DNA from: Sphaerulina vaccinii
Taxonomy: Eukaryota > Ascomycota > Dothideomycetes > Mycosphaerellales > Mycosphaerellaceae
DNA length: 64,000 nucleotides
NCBI GenBank assembly: GCA_022570795.1
Contig: JAKUDP010000001.1
Location: forward strand, 2,604,001-2,668,000
Direction: 5' to 3'
The notes beneath the pieces are model-generated. The model was not told the DNA's origin. It saw only the letters and a program-made list of their open reading frames with translations, and ran no database searches. Positions within the stretch are counted from its first letter, which is position 1. Each line of letters opens with the position of its first letter. The position numbers and the translations under genes are program-made. Positions 51,417 through 62,129 of this stretch are shown piece after piece.

Positions 51417-51754
51417 GGTGATTTATGTTGTTACTGGGAAAGCTGAAGAAGAGCAAGTTGTTGGGTCTTCGTGTTGCCGATTTCTGAAATTCTGAGCCGT
51501 CTGCAGCTCGTAAGCCAGATCAGCAGATTTCAGCGAATTTATACTTGGTGAGCGAAGTCGTGCTAAAGGACTTCGGTGTTGTTTTGGACACCGCAGTAGG
51601 GCATGAAGGAAGGATCGATGTTGTGCACATTCCAGGAAAGTATAAATGCTGGCACCAGGACAGAGTTTGGAGATGCACTAGTTCCCGTCTTCCCGCCACC
51701 AATGGCCTTGCTCAAAGGTAGCTGACTGCTGAAGATATTCCTTTCTGTGACCCT
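51417..51754. other. Intergenic region between SDR start and dehydrogenase stop
   Basis: Promoter of the SDR. No other feature recognised. Confidence 0.5.
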
Positions 51755-52851
51755 CTATAGCTTCGCCTTATCTTCGAACAAATGCAGATTGACCGGACTG
51801 ATCGCTTTTCCAGTCTCAAAGAACTGCAGAATGTTCTGCATGCCCAGAGTCTCGAAACCCATATGACTATCCGTACTAGCTCCAGCAGTATGAGACAACA
51901 TCTCAACATTATTCATCGCCGCTAGTTCCGGGTTGATCTGAGGTTCGTTGAAGTGGACATCCAGACCAGCTCCTACTAAGTGTCCACTCTTGAGGGCGTC
52001 CACGAGTGCTGCCTCATCGATCAGCTTTCCGCGAGCGATGTTGATCAGCCTTGAACCCTTCTTCATCTTCCCTAGCTTCTCTGCGTTCAAGAGACTGTCA
52101 CCTCCGAATGGTGTTGCGACTAGAACGCAATCTGCCGCAGCTAGCATATCATCCAGATCCTTGTAATACACTGCTCCAACCTCCTCTTCCACATTCTTTG
52201 GCAATTGTCGAATATCATTGTAGATGATCTTCATCCCGAAGCTCTGATATGCCTTCTGTGCAATACTGAACCCGATCTTGCCCAGTCCAATGATGCCTAA
52301 GCTGTGACCTCGTGGATTCCTCGTCAAAGCTGCTCGGCGTTGTGCATCGGCGAAGTTTTCAGGTTTGCAGGAGCGAGCGGCGAGGGCTGACCAAGTGAAG
52401 TCGCGGAAGAGTGATAGGATGAGCCAGATTGCAGAGTCTGCTACGGATTCTGTGCAAGCTGCTCCGGCGTTGCAGTAGATTACTCCCTTTTGTGCGAGAG
52501 CTTTTGTGTCAACCCAGTCGAAACCTGCGCCTGCTGAGGCGTAGATCTTGCAGGACTGGGGGAGGAGGTCAATCAACTCCGAGTTCCATGGGCTCATCTC
52601 GCCACCGGTGCCTTCGATCTCAGTCAGTGAACCGTCTTCTCCTCTGGAAGGCTTCAATACATACCCCAGAATGGTCGATATATGGCAACAAAGTCTCCGA
52701 ATTTCTTGCTTTGCAGTGCTTGCTTAAATTCTGCTCTTGACATGCTGTAACTTCGTACTATCGTGAACCTGCTCTCTAGCGTCTTGTATAGTTCTTTGTT
52801 CCACTTGATATCATCGCCACAGTGCAGCAGAATTGGCTTTTGGGACGCCAT
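51755..52851 (-). CDS. D-2-hydroxyacid dehydrogenase (glyoxylate/hydroxypyruvate reductase type)
   Basis: Exon 1 (52851-52665) and exon 2 (52611-51755) with a 53-bp intron give 347 residues. The acceptor GAAG at 52612 was chosen because it restores the frame RPFWG-TGGEMSPWNSELID. NAD is bound by GIIGLGKIGFSIA (171-176 for the G-x-G-x2-G core). The catalytic triad is in INIARGKLIDEAALVDAL (Arg), DVHFNEPQIN (Glu) and MLSHTAGAST (His). Such enzymes reduce glyoxylate, hydroxypyruvate or other 2-keto acids to D-hydroxy acids. A degenerate copy of the 3' end lies at 61650-61790. Confidence 0.9.
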
Positions 52852-53827
52852 TGTGTTCGAACGAAGGCTCGGAGGGATCTGTCGTATAGAGAGAAGGGCT
52901 AGTAGGTGAGCGGGAGACTGCTTGTCACGACCTACCTGGAACATATATCTACTCAAATACCGACGCTTGGTGGATATCAGGCAATTGATCTTGATGTTTC
53001 ACGCGTCGTGCCTCGCGGTGAAGCTATATTGAGGTTTCCGACGCCATGGGGAACATGGATTGTCGTGTTTTCGGAGGCAATTGTTTCCTGTTCAAAGGCC
53101 GACGACATGGGCAAGAGTTTCCGACAGTGTCTGTGCTCTTGTGCTTGTGTTGTTGGTGTCACGCAGCAGTTCGTCCTCTTCACTTGTCAGCGCGCTTGTG
53201 CGGCAGGCGTTTAATTCTTGATGCAGCTGATGGGGATGATGTGGTGTCGTGAGAGGAGGCTTGGAGAGAAGGAGCAAGAGTCCGGAAACATTGGCGGTCC
53301 GTCCCTGGAGACGACACTGCGACAGAGAAGTGACAATACCAATGATGTCCTCCAGAATACCACACAATAGACACCATAGGTGTATCAACATACGAACCCT
53401 TGATCGAAGAGCTTGATCGAAGAGCTGTATCTCGCGCAAGACCTCCGAATTCAACGACGAACCACGAGCCTCACATGGAGTCTCCGTTCGTCCTTGCAAG
53501 GAGCACTTCAATATGGGACATGACAGCTGAGATCTGCGTTGCCATGTAGGCTCGCGCAAGGAGCCCTTGTTGAAGCGAGCGCAGCTACATTGGCAGGTCA
53601 AGAAGATATGGCGAAGACAACATGACATTGTAAGCCTGTCTCGCTATATGAGACACAGGCACCACCTGCGGCAACTGTCCATTGCTGCCAGAATCGTGGC
53701 CCATGCTTCGAGTTCGGCCAACCGAAGATTTGACACCCACTCCACGCCAATTCTGCAGTCTCCTCTGGGCACCAGTAACACGCCTCGATCCTCAAGCAGA
53801 TATCCACCGTCTAAGCTCATCCTCCAG
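52852..53827. other. Nearly 1-kb stretch without a recognised gene
   Basis: An open frame of 178 codons exists on the minus strand (53628-53092), but its composition (frequent Cys, Leu, Arg, Ser) and lack of motifs suggest chance. A 287-codon frame on the plus strand (53567-54430) overlaps the BTB gene in antisense and is not called. Confidence 0.45.
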
Positions 53828-54691
53828 CTAGTGCAAGTCTTCTCGGCGCATCCAGACCTCTTTCTCGGTCATGAGATTGTACTCAAAGTCGCCGTGGTCT
53901 CTCTCGCTGCAAGCTTTACCCGAGGCTTGATGCGAGAGGATCATCTGATGCTCACAACTCTTGCACTTGTAATGCCACATCTTGACCAATCCGTCCTTCT
54001 TATGCGTCAATCGCCACAGCCCCTGGAGTCGTTCCGGCGTCAAGCTCTCGAAGTAAGCAGGAATGTCCACCAAGGATTCGAAGTGTCGGCACTCCAGATC
54101 AGCGGCGACGTCGTCCAGGTCGCTAGCATTGCCGCGAATGGCATCGATGACTTCCAGAACTTCTCGTGGCTCATCCAGCTTGCTCGCTTTGGTATCGAAC
54201 ATGGCAAGTGCCTCGTTCGCGAGCTCAGGGAGCAGGTACTTATCTGTCACCTGCATCAAGTCGAAGTAGAAGTGCCAGGTGTAGTCGTTCTTCTGTCCTG
54301 CAGCCCGCATTCGTCCGGTGTAGAGCCATCGCACCATTGCCTCCACGGCATATGGGAGATCGTCGTGAAGCTCGATTACATTTCTAATCACATCGTCAGT
54401 AGTGCGCTCGAGCCATGTGAGGAGCACTAACCGTCCGGCTTCCGCGAAGCTGCTATCTGGATCGAGCAGTTTTGCGAAGTACTCGCACCGAGAACCTAGG
54501 ACGACCTTGTGGCATTTGAGCTCTTTGCCGCCGACATTGAGAGTGATGTCCGCCCACTTCTTGGACTCGAACAGCTTCTCCGTTTCGAGGAAGGGAAGCA
54601 TGTTTTGGTCGGATTGGAGTTGTGGTGGTTTGGTAAGAGGTGAGAGACAGAGAGTGGAGGAAATATTCGAGCTTATTTGTGAAGTCGACAC
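53828..54691 (-). CDS. BTB/POZ protein with C-terminal CxxC motif
   Basis: I split this into 54691-54433 and 54384-53828 with a 48-bp intron (GTTAGT, TACTGAC branch, TTAG). Because 48 is a multiple of three the frame also reads through, but splicing gives SSFAEAGRNVIELHDDLPYA, as in other BTB proteins. 271 residues. BTB core: WADITLNVGGKELKCHKVVL, then SRCEYFAKLL and AVEAMVRWLYTGRM. The C-terminal part has MWHYKCKSCEHQM, a zinc-ribbon-like C-x2-C. It is head-to-head with a second BTB + CxxC gene (55189). Probably an adaptor or regulatory protein; the target is unknown. Confidence 0.78.
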   Translation of the reverse strand: MSTSQISSNISSTLCLSPLTKPPQLQSDQNMLPFLETEKLFESKKWADITLNVGGKELKCHKVVLGSRCEYFAKLLDPDSSFAEAGRLVLLTWLERTTDDVIRNVIELHDDLPYAVEAMVRWLYTGRMRAAGQKNDYTWHFYFDLMQVTDKYLLPELANEALAMFDTKASKLDEPREVLEVIDAIRGNASDLDDVAADLECRHFESLVDIPAYFESLTPERLQGLWRLTHKKDGLVKMWHYKCKSCEHQMILSHQASGKACSERDHGDFEYNLMTEKEVWMRREDLH

Positions 54692-55188
54692 GACAAGTGA
54701 AGGCAGAACTGCACGTCACTTTCTCGACTGATTCACCAAGTCGCCACAGCAACCAGACGCTCTCCGCGAGCACTTCCACGACTACGCCGGGCACGTTGGA
54801 GACGCGGCGCTAGGAAGATCACTTAGACGATCCAGAGAGCGGAACTATCGAGACATAAGTGACTCAGACGAGACCGCGCAGAAGTGAACTTGAAGCTAAG
54901 ACTGACTTCACTTCACTTGAACGGACCCACTTTCACGCACTCGCGAAAGCTCACCGCTCACCCGTCGGACCCTTGTTCCGTGGCCTACAAGAGGCGCTCC
55001 AGTTCTTCGAACCTCTCCTCCTCTTCTATTCTCCACTACCATCCACCACACTCCAGCAATAGCAGCCTTCCATTCAAGACACAGCCAAACTTGTCTCTGA
55101 AACCCACTCTCTCTGCCAGCAAGTAGAAACTACGCAACCGAAATCCACGCGTCCAACCTCTGGAAAAAACATTCCGACAACAGAGAGC
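54692..55188. promoter_or_regulatory. Divergent promoter of the two BTB genes
   Basis: 497 bp between two start codons of related genes. No specific site identified. Confidence 0.45.
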
Positions 55189-55960
55189 ATGGCAAACATG
55201 ACCTATCCACATCTCTTCAAGGACGATGACTATTCGGATGTCACCATCAGCTTCTCTGGACGCGAGATTCCCTGTCATAAGGTCGTCATCTGCCCTCAAT
55301 CAGAATACTTCGAGAAGCTGTGCGGCAAAGGTTCCCAATTCGCCGAGAGCAAGCAAAAGGTCATTGAGCTCAAGGACGACACTCCCGATGCCGTCGAGGC
55401 TGTCATCCGACAACTCTACTTTGCAACCTATAACGTGGAAGGCGTCGTCAATCCAGATTGGAAGTTCCATGCAGAAGTCGCTATAGCAGCCAAGAAGGTT
55501 TGTCCACTGTAGATGTCCTTCTTATTACTCGCTGACATTCATCCAATAGTACTTCGTTCCAAAAGCAGGGGACACTGCTACTGCCGCTTGTCACCGCCTG
55601 CTGGACAATCTCAGGTCTCCTAGCGATGTGTACGATGCCATAACTACCATCAGATCGAGCTACGCACACGACGAGGAACTGACGAAGAAGGCCGGTTCAC
55701 TGGAGAAACAGCATGAGAACGCGCTCTTACTAGAGCCGCGATTTGTTGACTCCATGGACCAAGCCGAGGTTCGAAGGCAGTTCGACAGGATCCGACCCAT
55801 TGTTGGCAAGATGGTCCAAGGAATTGGCTATGTGTGTTCTGTGTGCGATCACACACAGTATCAACTCCCCACCAACTACGGCTGGTTGTGCCTGCGCAAT
55901 GGCTGCGGAGGCAAGATGAAGCGTGATATTGTTTGGGTTGCTGCTGCTGGGAAGAAGTAG
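55189..55960 (+). CDS. BTB/POZ protein with C-terminal CxxC motif
   Basis: Exons 55189-55497 and 55550-55960 (52-bp intron GTTTGT..CAATAG) give 239 residues. BTB core: YSDVTISFSGREIPCHKVVI, CPQSEYFEKLCGKGSQFAES, then VIELKDDTPDAVEAVIRQLY. The C-terminal region has YVCSVCDHTQYQLPTNYGWL followed by CLRNGCGGKM, a C-x2-C plus C-x4-C pair that could bind zinc. The gene at 53828 has the same two-part plan on the opposite strand, so the pair is an inverted duplication that has diverged strongly. Confidence 0.8.
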
Positions 55961-56425
55961 GGCGAGGCCAGGTCTCTGAGTTTGCTATAGCACCATGGCC
56001 AGTGCGCTGGGATTGCAGAGTGGCATGGAAAAACTCGAAGCGAAGAGTTGCGAGGCGCCTGACAGCTGCGGAAGACTTCGAGGAGTGAGTAAGACCGCGC
56101 TGCCAGATAGTTACGGACGGTCTCGAGGAGGTGCACTGAGAAAGCGGAGAAACTACAAGATATGGCAAGGCTGCTACTCGGTTGAGCAGGAAGAGAAGAA
56201 AATGGCGAACAGCTTGGCCTAGCTGATCTCCGCCCACGAGCGATCACCAAGCTATCGCATCAGCAGACAGGTCATAGAGCGACAAAATAGAATTGTTTGA
56301 AACATATTCCCCACTTTTGCTAAGTTCCGTACATATAACGTAATGCTGCCTAGCTCGTGGCGTGTCGTTTATTATTACTACTTGATACACTGCCTTCCCC
56401 ATTTATACATGCTTGCTCTCCTGAT
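55961..56425. other. Intergenic region between BTB and CLPTM1 3' ends
   Basis: No feature recognised; the short frame 55995-56222 (+) has no support. Confidence 0.5.
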
Positions 56426-58408
56426 CTACCCTCTCCGTTTCCTCGCACTACCTTTATCTTTCCCGCTCGCCACAGCAGCAGGAACAGCATCAACCTTCTC
56501 ACTCAGCTCTGCCTTCAACTTGCCATCAGCATCAGTCGTCTTCGCATCAGCGCTCGCTGTCAACGGCTTAGCAGCCTTCTTACTCTCCTCTTCTTCCTCC
56601 TCACCACCCTGTCCAAACTCATTGACTCTGCTGTAGTCGACCTTATAAGCCCAAGCCTGATAAAGATACACAAAGAAGATAACATCATCTCTTAGCGTAG
56701 CCAATCTGTGAAGAATAGGCATCTTGATCGTGAAAGCGAACAAATCATCGATGAAAGTGTTGAGGAATTTGTAGGCCATGGTACGTCCCGGCATATGAGC
56801 CACACTCTTGAGGCGGTAGTTGATGTAGAGGGCTGGGACCATCATCAAGAATCCATAAGCGTACACAGATCCGACCAAGGTGGTGATGGTGAAGGAGTAC
56901 CAGGACTTGTGTTCTTCGTAGTATAAGCTGTAGATAGCGTAGCCTACTAAGAGGGGAACGGCGAGATAGCCCATGTATTGGAATGCTATTCGGTCGTATT
57001 CTTCTGTTTGTTCTTCGGTTTCGGAGAGGGTGTGTTTATCTTCGAAGACGATCGTATATGGCAATCCAAGCTTGGCGGCATATGAATTAGGACCTGGTTG
57101 TCGAATTCGGACGTCGACTGTTTTGGTGATCTTCCAGGCTTCGATCGCTATGCCCATTCCTTGACCGAACAAAATCATCCAAGATGTGTTGTCGTTGTTG
57201 TCCATTAGGTAGAGGAAGATGATGGTTTGCATCACGACGTTGGCGAGGATTGTGCGGAAGGATACGCCGACGTTGTCTTTCTTTTTGCGCCAGTGACCTA
57301 CGTCGGATTTGAAGGCTAGCAGTTCGAAGATCATGTGGAGAACACTGGCGAAAACTGTTGTACCTAGCAGCCAAGGATTGGTGTCGAGGAGGGTTTCTTT
57401 GATGAGTTCCATCTCGGAGCCGTCACCGCCACCGGGTGTGCTTTCGCCGTGAGCAGCTTTGCGGGCAGTCTCCTTCATGCCTTCGTCCATGCTACACATC
57501 ACACTGAACTGCCAGCTCGCTAAGGTGTTCAGGCCAATGTTGATTGGCAGCGTCTTCTGAGGGATCGTCGAGTTCAGCTCTGTCATGTGTGACTTTAGCT
57601 GCCAGAAAGTGTTGAGATAGACGACTGGGTAGTAGAAGCCATTCTTTCCAGTCTCATCACGAGCACCAGTTGGGTCCAGGATATAGAACTGCTTCACGGC
57701 CGGATGGAGTGTTGCCCACGCCACATTGCCGGTCTCTGGCACGAAGGAGAGTGTAAAGTTCGGGTGGTAGTAGGATGCAACAGCAGGGCCGACGGTCTCC
57801 TCGACGACAGGTTCGATCTTGGTCTCGTTCTTGGGCCCAAGTAGATTGCGAACCTTGTGCACTTTCTTCTGAGCCAGGTATGAAGTGATAGGCCGAAGCA
57901 TGCGATATGCCTTGGCAGGATCATACGAAGGTGATGCAGGATCCAGCTCAGCGCCAGATTGACCAACGAAGATGTGAGCCCATAGCGTCCCGTTGTTCTG
58001 CACGCTCTTCGGTACTGCAAAGCTCTTGTGCACTTCTCGGTTGTCCTTCTGCGATCTGTCCAAGGCAAAGTTCGTCTCCTTTACAATCAAACTGTCCACA
58101 GGCATAGCACTGAATGCTGGCATGACCACACTCGGAGAGATGTAGAGATTGACATCCACTGTCGTGTTCGTTGGCCATAGCGGATATAGCAGTTCAGGCA
58201 CAGCACTCCATTCTCCCACCACTGTCTCTGCTCCGGGCGCCGCTGGAACTGCTGGCTTGGCAGTCTGGCCGCCTCCTCCCATGAACTGCTTCATGGCGAA
58301 TTGAATGGCCACGAACATGGCGACACTCTTGCCCACCGACCATAGCTTCGCCGTCCAATCGTCCTGGGCCTGAGCGCCCTCCACTGCGGCTGCTGCTGCT
58401 TCTGGCAT
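56426..58408 (-). CDS. CLPTM1 family transmembrane protein
   Basis: A single exon of 660 residues. A luminal region follows an N-terminal membrane segment (KSVAMFVAIQFAMKQFMGGG); it contains VNLYISPSVVMPAF, NGTLWAHIFVGQSGAELDPA and YYPVVYLNTFWQLKSHMTEL, all typical of the family. Then come FELLAFKSDVGHWRKKKDNV, GQGMGIAIEAWKITKTVDVR and LLVGYAIYSLYYEEHKSWYS with several membrane helices, and a Lys/Glu-rich tail. The human relatives CLPTM1 and CLPTM1L act in the ER/Golgi, as regulators of receptor trafficking and as a lipid scramblase. The fungal role is not established. Divergent from the gene at 59142. Confidence 0.93.
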   Translation of the reverse strand: MPEAAAAAVEGAQAQDDWTAKLWSVGKSVAMFVAIQFAMKQFMGGGGQTAKPAVPAAPGAETVVGEWSAVPELLYPLWPTNTTVDVNLYISPSVVMPAFSAMPVDSLIVKETNFALDRSQKDNREVHKSFAVPKSVQNNGTLWAHIFVGQSGAELDPASPSYDPAKAYRMLRPITSYLAQKKVHKVRNLLGPKNETKIEPVVEETVGPAVASYYHPNFTLSFVPETGNVAWATLHPAVKQFYILDPTGARDETGKNGFYYPVVYLNTFWQLKSHMTELNSTIPQKTLPINIGLNTLASWQFSVMCSMDEGMKETARKAAHGESTPGGGDGSEMELIKETLLDTNPWLLGTTVFASVLHMIFELLAFKSDVGHWRKKKDNVGVSFRTILANVVMQTIIFLYLMDNNDNTSWMILFGQGMGIAIEAWKITKTVDVRIRQPGPNSYAAKLGLPYTIVFEDKHTLSETEEQTEEYDRIAFQYMGYLAVPLLVGYAIYSLYYEEHKSWYSFTITTLVGSVYAYGFLMMVPALYINYRLKSVAHMPGRTMAYKFLNTFIDDLFAFTIKMPILHRLATLRDDVIFFVYLYQAWAYKVDYSRVNEFGQGGEEEEEESKKAAKPLTASADAKTTDADGKLKAELSEKVDAVPAAVASGKDKGSARKRRG

Positions 58409-59141
58409 CTTGGATGGCAGTGCTCAGGCTTGCTGAGACTTTGAGCAGTGTTGTGGTGATGAACCTGTTGCTATCTCGCCATGTGGTCGACAATTGATGA
58501 AGGACACATCTTCGAAAGCTCGAGCTGTCGAACGTTGGCCGGGCCACTTTCTCTCGTCTCGATTGCGAATCGCGCTACCACGTGGAGCCGTCCACGGAGA
58601 TAAGCCTTATCGTGAGCTCTATGTCTTGGCTGATCTCGAAGACGATGATGATGATTGATAGCAGAGAGGCTACCAGGACTAGCTACTCTGCAGTACAATG
58701 GCTAGTGGAGTAGTACGTCTGCTTCGGATTCCGGTCATATCACGACTATCACAGTTCTGGTATCGATAGCTGGTGTCGGCGAGACTAGGCGCGTCACTAG
58801 TTAATAACACACGCATGTGACTTCGACTCACGGTCTCTGCCATCACCGCCTGCCTGCCTCACTACTCGATCACACTCTCTCCACCTAATCTAATCTATCA
58901 CGCTTCTCCTTCTCCTACAACTCTTCTCTCCTCTCCCTCGACAGGCGAAACTACATATCGCCACTGCTGCATTTCGCATTCACACTGCTCCAGCGACAAG
59001 GCATCCAAATCAGCGTCACCAGCCGCATTCGGCGATTGCGAAGACTCGCATCTGGCAGCTCGACTGTGCAGCTTCACGAGCTGCAGCATAACCACGACAA
59101 ACTCCTGTACAATACTACATTCTTATTGAGCCGGTATCAAC
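58409..59141. promoter_or_regulatory. Divergent upstream region of CLPTM1 and CTL genes
   Basis: 733 bp between start codons of two membrane-protein genes. No discrete elements are claimed. Confidence 0.4.
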
Positions 59142-61460
59142 ATGTTCTCCGAATGTATGTTGACATCCATACCACTTACCTCCAGCCTGACGAGGAGTGC
59201 TTTGACATGCGACACCGGAGAGACATGTGAAGCAGCTCGCGTGACTAACACCTCTTGACATACAGACGCATCGCGGTTCCTACAGCAGTCCAGCGCCCAA
59301 CTACCCTTCGCACAGAACGACGATGGCAGAAGTCAGTCACGAAACCCACTCGACCGCAGGCGTCAACCCGCACAACACTCGCGATACGTGCAGCGACCCG
59401 GCATGAACCCATATCAGAATCCAGCGTCATCACAGTCACGGTTTCCGTTCGCAGGCTTCTCGAGACAAGAACCGCCGCAGGCGCCTCTCTTCTATAGTGC
59501 CGCGGAGGGATATCCCCAGGACGACGAAGGGCACGAATACCAACGAGAAGTGGCTGACTCGTATGCGCTGCAACGGAGTAGACAGCATTTCGGCCCCAGT
59601 AACCTGACTGAGAGCTCAGAGATGGATGATGATGGCCTCGAAGAGCTAGAAGAGACACAGAAAGGACAGAATCACGACAGAGACGAAAGCTTGCCTCGGG
59701 GAAGGCTAGGAGCTCCATACCCACCCTCGTCTCGTGCGGAGAGCAGAGCTTCAGACATGAGTGGAAAAGGCAAAGGCCGGCTAGTAGATGTGAATCTTAA
59801 CAGCACCATCGATGAGGAACCTCCGGAATCCCTCGCGAACCTATCGCCATCTATAGACCCAGACGAGCCGCCTGCTCCGATCAGAACATTCGGGATGGAC
59901 ACGAAACACGGCGCGATGAGCTCTTATATGCCTGCGGAGACAGACGAGGAGACGCGAAGATTGCACCGACCAATGTCACCCGATCGCGAGAGTGTACCGC
60001 CAACGGTAGTCTTGCCCGCACAAGAACCGCCAAAACACGATGCATTCTGGGCAAATATCTTTCAGATTGCGGAGTGTACTATGTTTGCAGTCTTCGTCCT
60101 GATGTGGTTTCAGAGCTCAGCGCCGAAGAATTCCCTGGGCGACACGATCTACACTGCTTTGAGAGGCAGCACGAGCATGCTTGTGTGGGATACACTGATC
60201 GCTGTGGTGGTGTCACTCGTGTGGTTGACCTTGCTGCGAAATCACGTCAAGCCGTTGGTCTACCTCTTGCTTATTGCGGTACCTATCGTGCTGTTCTCGT
60301 TCTCGCTATACCCATTCATTAGCAGCTTTCAAGGCAGGTGGGATGGCACTTCGTTGCAGGACAAAGCTTTGCGATGGGCTTCGTTCGTTCCAGCGATTCT
60401 CGGCTTCTTCTGGACATGGAGTGTCATCAAAAGCCGTCACAGCATTCACAGCTCCATTCAGGTCCTCGAGTTCTCAACAAAGATTCTGGCTGCGAGTCCA
60501 TATCTGATCATGCTAGGCTTTACTGCGCTCGCTGTAGTCGTCACATTCTCATGGACCTGGATATTGATGTTTGAGCGCATCTTCCTTTCCGGACATTTTG
60601 CGGGAGCGAAGAAATGGGTCATCAGTGCTAATAGCTGGTGGCTCGGAGCATTCTTCATCTTACAATACCTCTGGACGCTTGGCGTGATTGCTGGTCTGCA
60701 GAGAGCCACAACCGCTGCAGTTGTCAGCCAGTGGTACTTCCACCGCCTGGCTGTGCCTCAGCCGACGAGTCAGGAAGTCGTCCAGGCTAGCTTCCTTCAT
60801 TCCACTGGAGCACTGTTTGGGACGACTTGCCTGAGCACGTTTCTAAGCTTGCTTGTTCGACTACCACTCATCATCCTGCCTGGCCGTCTCTCTGGACTGC
60901 TCAACATGGCAGCATATTGGATCATGCCAAGCAGCCTGGCAACCTTGACGAATCCTTTGACGCTCACATATGCTGCCATTCACAGTGTACCTCTGGGTAT
61001 CGCCGCTCGAGGACTGAATCAGCTAAATTTCGTCTCTGCCACGAACCCAAGCAACACCCTAGGACCTCGCAACTTCAATCCAGCACAATCTGGCAGTGCC
61101 CTCATGCCATACCGCCTAGCGAAACTTCTTTTATCGGCAACTCGATGGATCATGTCCTTCGGCCTCGGATTCGGCGGCTGGGTTCGTGCTGCCCATAGCA
61201 TTCAAGTCCAAGGAGCAGCATCCGGCTTACGAGGCAGTCTGTACGCATACATTGTCGGTATGATTGCCGGAACCATCGGTTTCGCTGTACTAGGTTGCAT
61301 CGAAAACATTGTAGGCGGAGTCATTGATGCTTCGATGATTTGCTGGGCTAGCGAAACCGCTGGTGGACGTGCTGAGGCGAGGTTCTGTAGAGAGGCTGGA
61401 GAGCTCTTTGGGAACGAGGGAAGGTTGAACCTCGATCAGAGGAGGAATAACATGGTGTAA
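59142..61460 (+). CDS. Choline transporter-like (CTL/SLC44, Pns1-like) protein
   Basis: Exon 1 (59142-59154, 13 nt) and exon 2 (59266-61460) with a 111-bp intron give 735 residues. The tiny exon supplies MFSE, joined to YASRFLQQSSAQLPFAQNDD, a start I know from fungal members. About 220 disordered residues (many Ser, Pro, Glu, Arg) precede ten or so membrane helices. Family marks are VISANSWWLGAFFILQYLWT, AAVVSQWYFHRLAVPQPTSQ, SFLHSTGALFGTTCLS and YIVGMIAGTIGFAVLGCIE. SLC44 proteins transport choline or ethanolamine; yeast Pns1 is not clearly a choline carrier, so the substrate is left open. Confidence 0.9.
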
Positions 61461-62129
61461 GATGGGATGATGGAAGACGATCTTTGCAATTAGCGGGAAC
61501 GGCGTTTATGGATTGGGACTGGGACTTTTGGAATACCCGATCGCTGGTTGTCGATGAGAACAGGAAGGACCACGATATGATGTTATAGAGCTACTACATA
61601 GCTGGACACAATGCAGAGCAAAGCACATTGATGCTGAGCTGAATACTGAAGATATCGCTTCCTTTTGACCCACTTAGCTTCGCCTTATCCTCGAACAGAT
61701 GCAGATTCACTGGACCGATCGACTTCCCAGTCTTAGAGAAGCTCAGAATGTTCTGAGTCCCAAGCGTCTCATGGCTGGCCCTCGTATGCTGTACTTGGTG
61801 TGTCAAGCGAGAAGAATTAAGGTATTACGAGCAGACGGAAAGGGAAGTCAGATATGTTGGCGGAAGCATAGGTGTACAGATTGGAGAGGACGAATGAGAC
61901 GGTACATACCGCTGGATTTGAAGCACCTTCCCACTTATGCGTGACCCCAGTCTTTCCTGTGGAATCTCCTTGGATCGCGCTGGTGTAGTCTAGAATAGAC
62001 TAAAGCTTGTTTCTGCGGCGTGAAAGGGTGAATGCTTCTTTGTCTCACTTTGCTGTCAACGCGAGCTCCAGATATGTGTAGTGTAACAGTCTCTGTCGCT
62101 GATTGTGCTTCGAATAGCTCATAGATATC
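61461..62129. other. Intergenic region with a dehydrogenase fragment
   Basis: Apart from the degenerate dehydrogenase piece at about 61650-61790, listed separately, no feature is recognised. Confidence 0.5.
61650..61790 (-). pseudogene. Degenerate 3' fragment of a D-2-hydroxyacid dehydrogenase
   Basis: On the minus strand, ETLGTQNILSFSKTGKSIGP then VNLHLFEDKAKL closely matches the end of the intact gene at 51755 (ETLGMQNILQFFETGKAISP, VNLHLFEDKAKL). The similarity continues past the stop into the 3' flank (GAAGATAT then CTT blocks), so a DNA segment of about 140 bp was copied. The part just upstream is scrambled (HTRASHETLG in place of HTAGASTDSHMGFETLG), the stop is lost, and the rest of the gene is absent. 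Confidence 0.75.

Noticed and set aside
53092..53628. 178-codon frame on the minus strand
   Set aside because: No motif, odd composition, no splice or start context support.
53567..54430. 287-codon frame on the plus strand
   Set aside because: It is the antisense shadow of the BTB gene at 53828-54691.
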